A stretch of 64,000 bases of DNA from Odobenus rosmarus divergens (Eukaryota; Chordata; Mammalia; Carnivora; Odobenidae): the NCBI RefSeq assembly GCF_000321225.1, contig NW_004450381.1:2050758-2114757 (forward strand), written 5' to 3'. The translations under genes were made by a program, and so were the position numbers. Below the pieces are notes generated by a model. That model was not told the origin of the DNA. It was given only the letters and a program-made list of their open reading frames with translations, and ran no database searches. Below, in pieces: positions 22,401 through 64,000 of the stretch (positions are counted from its first letter, which is position 1; each line of letters begins with the position of its first letter).

Positions 22401-24761
22401 AGCAGTGGTCTGGGCCTCTGTTGAGATGCAAAATTCTGGGGGAATTGTCCACAGGTCCAAGGTACCACAGCCTTCTCTGTGGATGTGTAGAAGCAGAAAA
22501 GGTGAGAAGGTATGACTGCCGGCCCAAATTACCCAAAGTCTGCAGTCACCTCCTTCATCCTTACCAGCCTGGGCACAGAATTCAACAGACAGAGAGGTCA
22601 CTCCATGGAGAGGATTTTTCCCTCCATGCCTGTCCCAAGTCACATGGAGGCAACCACTGAGAACAGGATCTCCTGTGCCCTTCCAGAGATATTTTTGGCA
22701 TGTGTAAACAAACATATACATTTGTTTTCTGCCCTCTCCTTTTTCCACCCATGGAAGTACGCTAGACATACTGCTCCATTCCTTGCATTTTTACTTAATT
22801 GACTTTGGACCTTACTGCATATCCAGTCCTGGAGGGAAGCCTCATTCTTCCTCCTGTTTGTGTCAGGAAGGAGCATTTTGCTGTTGAAGCAGCGCCCCCT
22901 GGAGGACATTTACGTTTCGTCTGACCTTCTGCTTTACAAACTGCTCCAATGCCTGGCCTTGAATGGCTGGATCAGAAGGCAGGGGCATCGCAATGCTGGG
23001 AAATACTGTCCCACTGCCCCTCTAGGGGTTGGACTGATTTGCATCGCCTGATGCAATTAATACTGGATTTTTTTTTTTAAATTTCTTTTAAGATTTTATT
23101 TATTTATTTGAGAGAGAGAATGAGATAGAGAGAGAGCATGAGAGGGGGGAGGGTCCGAGGGAGAAGCAGACTCCCTGCTGAGCAGGGAGTCCGATGCGGG
23201 ACTCGATCCCGGGACTCCAGGATCATGACCTGAGCCGAAGGCAGTCGCTTAACCAACTGAGCCACTCAGGCGCCCTAATACTGGATTTTAATACACATGG
23301 AAGAGAGCCGTGTTTTCAGCAGGAACCGAAGGCAGACTGCTAAGGAGGGAGGACTCTGGATTTGGTGTCAGGAAACCAGAGTGCTATTTTGATAATAGTA
23401 ATAATAACAACGAGAACAGCAGTGACCACGGCTCAGGTAAGGGAACTCCTGTTTACCAACAGCCAGGCACCCAATGTGAGGAATTAGCCTTATGTATTAG
23501 CAGCTCTGAGAGGCTGAATAACTTGCCCACAGTCACATACTTTGACAGAGTCAGGATCCACACCCAGGACCTTTGCAAACCCTGCAAAGTCTGTACCTTT
23601 AACCTCCATGCCACATTGTCTCCTGCTGTCCCGCTTAACTTGCTGGTCCACCTTGGGCAAGTCAGTGCCAAGTCTCCCTGTTTCTGAAGAAGTCTAGTAA
23701 GTTCCCAGGGTCTGTTAGAGAGGGACTGACCTCCCCGATTCTCCTGCTTTGTTTCCGGTGGTGGATGCAGGTGGGGAAATGTGGGTGTGGACATGGTGTT
23801 GGGAGAGCAGGGTACGCGGAGAGGGCTGGCTAATGACTCTCTACCTTCGGGAAGCTGGTGATGATGCGGTCCCGGCTCACAGGCGGCCCCAAAGGCGTCA
23901 GCGAGGACCTCATCCTTCCAGAGTGTCCTGTGGACCCAACCAGGGGAAAGAGAGTTAGGGAGCTGTGGCAATCCTTGGGGACTCAACCTCAAGTTTATGT
24001 TTAACCTCTCAATAGCTTTAAACATTGATCCACACACCTTCTCTGTCAGGGAAACTGGCCAGAGGTCATCTCTTTCCATCTGCAGGCAGTTTGGCTGGGG
24101 TGGGGGTGGAGGGGACCAGGCTTTCCTGGCCTTGCCTGGGAGTCAGGAAGACCTGGGTCTCCTCCTGCCGGGTGTCTAACCGGGAGTGGCCCCTCTCTGA
24201 ACTTATCACTGGGGTGTGAGTGGGGCATGGCGCAAACGCCAAGCTGTGCCTCATCACAGCCCAGGGGGAGGAAGCAGAACTGGGGTGGTCTCCAAGGGAT
24301 GAAGGCTCTGCGTGGGTCAGGAGCCTTAGGTTTCAGCCCACAGGCATTTCCCCCGTACCCCCTCACCGCGCCCAGCACCTGGCCCTTCACACCTATTCAG
24401 CAGCCCTGCGTCTCCTGTCCTCCTCCTCTTCCCACTAGGGTGGCCTTGGCCACGTCCTTAACCGGGCCTATCGTCCTCCCGGATCTGCCCCGGCTCTCCT
24501 TCAGGACCAACACGGGCCTGGCCCAGGGCGGGCGCTCAGGAAATGAGGAGGCCCCGGGGCTGCAGGCCGCGGTGTTCGGGTTAGGGCCATGGGAGGTGGG
24601 CGCGCAAGCGGCGCCCTCCCAACCAGGGCCTCCTGGAACGTGCCTGCACCGGGAGCGGACTAGGGTGGGGCAGAGGGGGCGGCGGACTCACCCGCGGAGG
24701 CTGCAAAAGCTCCAGAAGCCGCGCGGCCTGTTCTGGCTGGGCCGGTGGCCGCGATCACCAT
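10420..24761 (-). CDS. RAB36: RAB36, Rab-family small GTPase, spliced CDS (11 coding exons, complete)
   Basis: I joined eleven minus-strand exons by splice signals and reading phase. The lengths 70, 83, 92, 66, 102, 65, 52, 82, 91, 120 and 65 nt total 888 nt, i.e. 295 residues plus stop. All GTPase motifs are visible: P-loop GDLYVGKTS (about 92-100), switch I Thr117 in ATIGVDFE, WDTAGQE (139-145, catalytic Gln144), TKKD (199-202) in place of the usual NKxD, and SAK (231-233). The C-terminus LGCC is a double-cysteine geranylgeranylation signal. TKKD and an N-terminal extension are traits of the RAB34/RAB36 pair. Members of this pair act on Golgi, late-endosome/lysosome positioning and ciliary vesicle traffic; that role comes from family knowledge, not from this sequence. 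Every intron is GT-AG except intron 7, which is GC-AG. The start is the first in-frame ATG after an in-frame TGA at 24942-24944. RSPH14 lies head to head to the right. Confidence 0.96.
10485..10992 (-). other. RAB36 intron 10
   Basis: GT-AG intron of 508 bp starting GTGCGT, with no repeat or other element recognised. Confidence 0.8.
10993..11112 (-). CDS. RAB36: RAB36 coding exon 10
   Basis: The acceptor is GCCCCCAG and the donor GTGCGT; 120 nt, phase 1 in and out. It encodes ENVKAFFSRVAALAFEQSVL, then QDLERRSGARLQVGDGDLI: the last Rab helix and the start of the hypervariable tail. Confidence 0.96.
11113..12688 (-). other. RAB36 intron 9
   Basis: GT-AG intron of 1.6 kb. A MIR remnant lies at about 12048-12095; nothing else stands out. 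Confidence 0.75.
12689..12779 (-). CDS. RAB36: RAB36 coding exon 9 (G5 motif)
   Basis: The acceptor is CTCCCAG and the donor GTGAGT; 91 nt, phase 0 to phase 1. It encodes SGAACEQAEVEAVRLANEMQ and then AEYWSVSAKTG, where SAK is the G5 motif. Confidence 0.96.
13073..13154 (-). CDS. RAB36: RAB36 coding exon 8 (G4 motif)
   Basis: The acceptor is TTCCAG and the donor GTGAGC; 82 nt, phase 2 to phase 0. It encodes QWLEDALRENEPGSC and then FVFLVGTKKDLL. The guanine-specificity motif is TKKD, the RAB34/RAB36 variant of NKxD. Confidence 0.96.
13155..13966 (-). other. RAB36 intron 7 (GC-AG)
   Basis: This 812-bp intron starts GCAAGT (complement 13961-13966) and ends TTCCAG. No repeat was recognised in it. 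Confidence 0.85.
13967..14018 (-). CDS. RAB36: RAB36 coding exon 7 (GC splice donor)
   Basis: The acceptor is GTCCAG. It encodes VIITAFDLTDVQTLGHT and a split Arg (52 nt, phase 1 to phase 2). The junction reads ACCAG|GCAAGT, a GC donor with an otherwise near-ideal match to U1 pairing. Joining here to exon 8 restores HTRQWLEDAL, the expected Rab sequence; no GT nearby would keep the frame. Confidence 0.94.
14315..14500 (+). mobile_element. MIR SINE
   Basis: Core text GTGCCTCAGTTTCCCCATCT followed by GTGAAATGG. Confidence 0.75.
14822..14916. repeat. 34-bp minisatellite, about 2.8 copies
   Basis: The unit begins GGCGGGCCGGGCTGCAGTTC and starts at 14822, 14856 and 14890. Copies are identical over their shared length, so the repeat is young or homogenised. 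Confidence 0.95.
15614..15678 (-). CDS. RAB36: RAB36 coding exon 6 (switch II)
   Basis: The acceptor is CACACAG and the donor GTGAGC; 65 nt, phase 2 to phase 1. It encodes WDTAGQEKFKCIASAYYRG followed by AQ. DTAGQ is the G3 motif with the catalytic glutamine, so GTP hydrolysis should be intact. Confidence 0.97.
15679..17909 (-). other. RAB36 intron 5
   Basis: GT-AG intron of 2.2 kb. An AT-rich patch lies at 16375-16560 and a long purine-rich (G/A on the plus strand) stretch at about 16975-17420. A MIR remnant lies at 17490-17550. Confidence 0.8.
17910..18011 (-). CDS. RAB36: RAB36 coding exon 5 (switch I / effector loop)
   Basis: The acceptor is CCACAG and the donor GTGAGT; 102 nt, phase 2 to phase 2. 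It encodes FCKNVFDRHYKATIGVDFE and on to PYSLQ. Thr117 in ATIGVDFE is the switch I Mg2+-coordinating residue. It lies only 433 bp from exon 4. Confidence 0.97.
18445..18510 (-). CDS. RAB36: RAB36 coding exon 4 (P-loop)
   Basis: The acceptor is TCACAG and the donor GTGCAC. It encodes LRLSKVVVVGDLYVGKTSL and then IH plus a split Arg. It carries the first beta strand and the complete G1 phosphate-binding loop GxxxxGKT/S. It both enters and leaves in phase 2. Confidence 0.97.
18511..20469 (-). other. RAB36 intron 3
   Basis: GT-AG intron of about 2 kb with one CAN-SINE (19769-19964) and a MIR-like stretch near 19495-19570; otherwise unremarkable GC-rich sequence. Confidence 0.8.
19769..19964 (+). 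mobile_element. CAN-SINE in RAB36 intron 3
   Basis: Full-length copy. Target duplication AAGAGAAGGAGTAAC / AAGAGAAGGGGTAAC. Antisense to RAB36 transcription. Confidence 0.94.
20470..20561 (-). CDS. RAB36: RAB36 coding exon 3
   Basis: The acceptor is TTTTCCAG and the donor GTGAGT. It encodes about residues 52-82, starting WYTPEACLQLKEHFHGQV and ending NTGTVG with a split glycine codon (phase 2). This segment precedes the P-loop and is characteristic of RAB34/RAB36. Confidence 0.95.
21085..21285 (+). mobile_element. MIR/L2-type SINE
   Basis: GCTGTGTGATCCCAGGCAG through TAAGTGCTCAACAAATG. Confidence 0.7.
22165..22290 (+). mobile_element. MIR SINE
   Basis: TCCTGGCTCTGCCACGCCCA, then CTGTGTGATGCCAGGCAG and CTCTCTGAGCCTTG. 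Confidence 0.7.
22891..22905 (-). promoter_or_regulatory. CTCF-like motif in RAB36 intron 2
   Basis: AGCGCCCCCTGGAGG is nearly the reverse complement of the CTCF core CCACCAGGGGGCGCT. Occupancy is inferred. Confidence 0.55.
23072..23275 (-). mobile_element. CAN-SINE in RAB36 intron 2
   Basis: Reverse copy with the perfect target duplication TAATACTGGATTTT (23058-23071 and 23276-23289). Sense to RAB36. Confidence 0.95.
23420..23640 (-). mobile_element. MIR SINE, antisense
   Basis: GAATAACTTGCCCACAGTCA followed by a reverse MIR body ending CTCCATGCCAC. Confidence 0.7.
23845..23927 (-). CDS. RAB36: RAB36 coding exon 2
   Basis: The acceptor is CCACAG and the donor GTAGAG. It enters in phase 1 and leaves in phase 0. 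It encodes residues 24-51, including GRMRSSLTPLGPPVSRDR and ending SFPK, which matches the N-terminal extension I remember for human RAB36, upstream of the GTPase fold. Confidence 0.95.
23928..24691 (-). other. RAB36 intron 1
   Basis: GT-AG intron of 764 bp. A MIR piece lies near 24125-24230, and the right half is part of the CpG-rich promoter region. Confidence 0.75.
24692..24761 (-). CDS. RAB36: RAB36 coding exon 1 (start ATG at 24761)
   Basis: This exon encodes residues 1-23 (MVIAATGPARTG...) and ends in phase 1 at a GTGAGT donor (complement at 24686-24691). The frame stays open upstream to an in-frame TGA at 24942-24944 but contains no ATG. A GTG at 24873-24875 and an ACG at 24876-24878 lie in frame. 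The ATG context is GCTATGG (G at -3, G at +4). The exon is GC-rich and lies in a CpG island. The exact start could differ if a non-AUG codon is used. Confidence 0.85.
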
Positions 24762-24767
24762 AGCAAC
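24754..24767 (-). promoter_or_regulatory. X-box-like RFX motif 1, overlapping the RAB36 start codon
   Basis: ATCACCATAGCAAC on the plus strand reads GTTGCTATGGTGAT on the minus strand: two RFX half sites separated by AT. The central ATG (24761-24759) is the RAB36 start codon, so residues around VAMVI are read from the motif. RFX factors control ciliary genes; binding here is inferred. Confidence 0.55.
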
Positions 24768-24870
24768 CAGCGCCACGCGGGACCCGCCGGCGTCTAACGA
24801 ATCCCGGGCGTCGGGGACGGGGTCTGGGCGGGGCTCACAGCGGAAAGAGTGCCACACGCGGTTCAGGGCG

Positions 24871-24884
24871 GTCACCGTAGCAAC
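24871..24884 (-). promoter_or_regulatory. X-box-like RFX motif 2
   Basis: GTCACCGTAGCAAC is a good X-box with a two-base spacer. It lies 117 bp (39 codons) upstream of motif 1 in the same orientation. The base triplet in the place of motif 1's ATG is ACG (24876-24878). Confidence 0.6.
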
Positions 24885-24940
24885 CGGAGCCTCTTGGGGG
24901 GAGCAGCAGAAGCTTCCGAGACACTGTGCGAACGCCGGCG

Positions 24941-24954
24941 ATCACCATGGTAAC
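24941..24954 (-). promoter_or_regulatory. X-box-like RFX motif 3 (contains an upstream ATG)
   Basis: ATCACCATGGTAAC reads GTTACCATGGTGAT on the minus strand. Its ATG (24948-24946) has the strong context ACCATGG. It would start a 37-codon upstream frame ending at 24835, out of frame with RAB36. Confidence 0.5.
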
Positions 24955-25379
24955 GAGGGCGGGATTGGGCAGGCGGGCGGTGGGCGGGGACAGGGCGGCC
25001 AGGGGGCGGGGCCGAGGCCCCAGGGGCGAGGCGGGGTGGAGAGACTCGCGCACCCCGCTTCCATAGGAAAGGTGGTAGTTTAAAGGAACGGGTAGGGATT
25101 ATGTGAGGTGTTTAAATATTTATTTTCATAATATTAAATACGATTTTTTTCTGGTTATCTAAATATTTCGTGTTTTTCTTTATTATTGGTACGGAGGGAT
25201 CTCCAAGATCCCTTGACTCCTTTTTCTCACAACCCGTATCAGATTTATCAGTAAATCCATAGGTTCTATCCTGAAAATTTGTCCAATATCCTCTTACCTC
25301 CCGCCCCTTCCACTTTGTCCAAGCCAGCATCTTCTCCCCCTCCAACTAGTCGCCTTGCCTTTACCCTTGACCTTATCCA

Positions 25380-25985
25380 TTCCCAGTTGGGTGACTCAGG
25401 GATCCTCCTGTTAAAACAGATCAGATCATGGCAATCTTTGGCTCCAAACCGTCCAGTGCCTCCTCATCTCGCTCAGATTAATAAAATCTTTACAATGGCC
25501 CAAGAGGCTTCACGTAATTTGCTCTGGCCTTATTTTCTCTCATCTTCTACCGCTTTCTCCCCATCCCCCCATCCCACACAGGCTCTCCTGGCCTCCTTAC
25601 CGTTCCTGCAACACACAAGGCACCGGAGTGTTTGCACTGGCTGTTACCTAAGCCTGGGATGCTTTTTCCCCTGATATTCACATTGCTCCCCTCCTTCCCC
25701 TTCTTCAAGTTTGCTCAGATAACACCACTAGATGAGGCCTCCCCAAAGCAGCCTATTTACAATTGTAGCATCCTCCTAACCCCTTATTCGGCTCTGTTTC
25801 TCCCAGGCACCTACTATTTTCTAACATATTATATAACTTATTGTTTTTGTTGATTGTCTATCTCCCTTCACTGGCTCCATGGAGAGCAGGAGTGTTTGTG
25901 TTTATTTCATCCATGTGTCACGTGGGCTAAACAGTGCCTGGGCATAGCAGACATTTAGGGAATGTTAAGTGACTGAATGAATATT
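25380..25985 (+). mobile_element. LINE2 (L2) 3' fragment
   Basis: Long L2-like stretch: GTTTGCACTGGCTGTTACCT, TTTGCTCAGATAACACCAC, TTGTTGATTGTCTATCTCCC, AACAGTGCCTGGGCATAGCA and the terminal GACTGAATGAAT. Confidence 0.85.
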
Positions 25986-26889
25986 AAATTTTAAAAAAAG
26001 AAGGTAGAGAACACTGTTTGAAGTATGCTGCCACAATAAAAAGTAAATGAATCATATTAACTTCTGTAAGTGTAGCTTAGCTCTGGAGAGATACCAGTGG
26101 TTGCTATAGGTAAGGACAACCTGTTGGCTGGGGACTGAGAAGGGAGGGAGACATCTTACTTTCATACTTTCTAGATTTTCCTCTATGTGCATATATTGCC
26201 TATTCAATAAATAACTCAAATGAAAATAACCAATTTGGAACACAGATGATAAATAACATCCCCCCATCTCTGTCCTTGCCGGGTCAGTCTTGATGTATTT
26301 TGGTGTGCTTCCCTCCTTCAGGTCTTTCCTGCAGACACTTCCTCCTCTCGGCAACCATGGCATAAGAACTTCGATTGGAGTGAAGCCCCCTGAAGTGGCC
26401 TACTATTCATTGACCTTAATCTGCATAGTTCTGAATCTAATGAAGCCTGAATATCATATGCCTGGCTTCTAGAGCTCATATTATAAAGTTAATTTCTATA
26501 ATTAATGGCTGTTTAAAAGCTGACCTGATTCACTGAGCTCCTATAAGCTAGTTTCTGTTTGAAGAGCGAGGCATGTGGGCTAGATGGCCTCCAGAGACAC
26601 TTGTAAGACTGTGTAATCACAAAATGAGAGAGTAGTTAGCTTTGGAGAGGAAGATGGGGTATGAGATAGGGGAAGAGAATGCAGGCATTGATAATGTTCT
26701 GGTGGTGGATTCACATGTAATTATTATATTTTTATGTTTCATAATTAACATATACACTAATATAATGTTGAGTGTATCTTTAAAAGATAACAAAAAGGAG
26801 ATGGAAAAATAATAGAACTGAAGGATAATTAAAAAAAAAAAAAAAAAGGACTCCGTAACCAGATTTTGAAAGGCCCAGGGTTCCCAGCT

Positions 26890-27035
26890 TTGAGAAGCTA
26901 CTTGATTCAGCTCCCTGATTTCACAGACAAGGAACCTAAAGCTCACAAAATCAAAAGAATTTGCCCAGTGAGTTAGAACTAGAATTGGAAACCAGATTTC
27001 CTGACTCCTAGTCCAGTGCTCTCCACACCACCTTC
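26890..27035 (-). mobile_element. MIR SINE, antisense
   Basis: CACAGACAAGGAACCTAAAG, AGAATTTGCCCAGTGAGTTA and CCAGTGCTCTCCACACCAC. Confidence 0.7.
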
Positions 27036-27095
27036 CTAAAAAAACTAGGAGGCTCTGGGTTAGAGATCCTTTATGACTAGGTCCTTTGAAGAACC

Positions 27096-27108
27096 ACAGT
27101 AGGGGGCA
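27096..27108 (+). promoter_or_regulatory. Weak CTCF-like motif between RAB36 and RSPH14
   Basis: CAGTAGGGGGCAC matches part of the CTCF core and sits in the spacer between the two divergent promoters. Confidence 0.35.
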
Positions 27109-28143
27109 CGTCACACATCACAATATGGGATCCTGGGCACACCGATCTAAGTTAGTTATCTTCATTTCAAAGCTAATTGTGCTGGAGGCTAATGTTTGGT
27201 GCCTTTGTTAGTTAAGTTTCAGTGCTAAGGGCTCAGGCTTAGGGGGTGGACTTATGTGAGTCGCTCTACCTCTTCCTGAGACTCAGTTTACTCAGCTATA
27301 AAATGGATGTGACTATCAACTTCAAGGTGACTGAAATTTCTGGTATATTCCTGACACTGGAAAGGCAAGTAAACAGGACTGACAAGGGAAGTTGGAGTCT
27401 GCTGGGGGAAACAGAAATAAATAGAGAATTAGAGGAGGAAGTGTGCCAATGGGATAATTAAGCTGTGGGATCATTTACTAATTTGGAGTTGGGGAGAGGA
27501 TAGGATTCATGGAGGAAGTGTACACCAAGCTGTGTCTTGAAGGACAAAGAAGTGGTTAGCGTTACAAGCAGCTCAGGCTGCAGGAAAGGGTTGACCATTT
27601 GGGAAATTAAAAGAATCCAGCATGGCTGAAGGAGGCCATGACTCAGGGCCTTGAGTAGCAGGCTAGGAGTTTGGACTCTGTCCTGAGACCAGTGGGAAGC
27701 CATGGGAGAGTTTTATGCAGGTGATGGCTGGGTCTGGCTTGCTTGAAAGAACAATTGCTCCAGTCAGCAGTGTGTTTGCTCCACGGCAGGGGCGATCTAT
27801 GTCATTAGCAGGTAATCAGATTGTAGATGAAGGAGCATGGGCCAGGGCTAGACGGTCCAGGGATCAGGCCAGTGTAATTTGGGGGAAGCTACTGAACCTT
27901 TCTGAAGTTTGTCTGTAAACTGGACGTGATCACTTCCCGAGTTTACTTCGAGGATTAAAGGCATACAGTGTTCAATTCAGAGAAAGAGTACAATCACTTC
28001 GCTTCTCTTTTGTACCCTGAACAAAGCTGAGCCGTCTTTGTTCCTCCCAGTAACCCTGTAAAGCATCATTGTCCCCACTTTACAGCTGGTCCCGGCCCCG
28101 GGGCCGTTCGCGCCTGCGCGGCGGGCGCTGCGGACGCCGCGGG

Positions 28144-64000
<35,857 letters not shown>

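Larger units (their letters stand above)
20562..23844 (-). other. RAB36 intron 2
   Basis: GT-AG intron of 3.3 kb. It contains MIR fragments (about 21085-21285, 22165-22290, 23420-23640), a CAN-SINE at 23072-23275 and a strong CTCF-like motif at 22891-22905. Confidence 0.8.
24450..25060 (-). promoter_or_regulatory. RAB36 CpG-rich promoter / first-exon region
   Basis: There is dense CpG and many GC boxes (GGGCGG and GGGGCGGGG around 24960-25030) and no TATA box. It brackets RAB36 coding exon 1 and three X-box-like motifs. The density falls abruptly after about 25080, where the sequence becomes AT-rich. The transcription start cannot be fixed by eye. Confidence 0.75.
25080..28079. other. Spacer between the divergent RAB36 and RSPH14 promoters
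   Basis: About 3 kb, mostly repeat-derived: an L2 copy (25380-25985), likely L1 3' debris with a poly(A) tract at 26830-26846, and a MIR (about 26890-27035). A CTCF-like motif lies at 27096-27108. No exon was recognised. Confidence 0.6.

Noticed and set aside
24660..24875. 71-codon minus-strand frame containing RAB36 exon 1, apparently starting with Met at 24875
   Set aside because: The first codon is GTG, not ATG. Only the ATG at 24761 is a normal start in this frame, and the part below 24692 is intron.

Overview
This is a piece of mammalian nuclear genome, not a microbial one. The organism is a carnivore. At least eleven tRNA-Lys-derived CAN-SINE copies are present, and all are of the caniform type that starts GGCGCCTGGGTGGCTCAG and ends in a CT-rich tract plus TCAAATAAAT and poly(A). 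None has the dog-specific SINEC_Cf head or the felid tail, so I infer an arctoid carnivore (bear, seal or mustelid relative). Ancient MIR, L2, L1M and Tigger-like fragments fill much of the rest. Genes are interrupted by introns, so most long open frames here are chance frames in GC-rich DNA.

Three conserved vertebrate genes are recognisable. Their order matches the human chromosome 22q11 block (GNAZ, RSPH14, RAB36, then BCR) read in reverse. From left to right: positions 1-10419 are intergenic or downstream DNA, rich in SINEs and L1. RAB36 (minus strand) is complete in coding sequence, with eleven coding exons from the ATG at 24761 to the stop at 10420; it encodes a 295-residue Rab GTPase ending in a double cysteine. 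About 3.4 kb away, head to head, RSPH14 (plus strand) begins with a CpG-rich promoter and a noncoding first exon ending at 28201. Coding exons follow at 29829-30037, 31100-31202 and 34117-34235. I could not find the later RSPH14 exons and infer that they lie beyond the right edge. Inside the fourth RSPH14 intron, on the opposite strand, is the last coding exon and 3' UTR of GNAZ (Galpha-z) at about 42110-44005. From 44006 to the end is the large GNAZ intron, which is also RSPH14 intron, with repeats and some candidate regulatory islands.

The clearest regulatory story is ciliary. RSPH14 encodes a radial-spoke protein of motile cilia, and two near-perfect RFX X-box motifs lie in tandem just before its first splice donor. 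The start region of RAB36, facing it, carries three more X-box-like motifs, one of which contains the RAB36 start codon. Other notable points are a GC-AG intron in RAB36, apparent loss of an upstream RAB36 start codon known from human, a 34-bp minisatellite in a RAB36 intron, a head-to-head inverted SINE pair, and the antisense nesting of GNAZ in RSPH14. I found no CRISPR array, prokaryotic operon or undescribed defence-type system; this is an ordinary conserved gene neighbourhood with a few unusual details.
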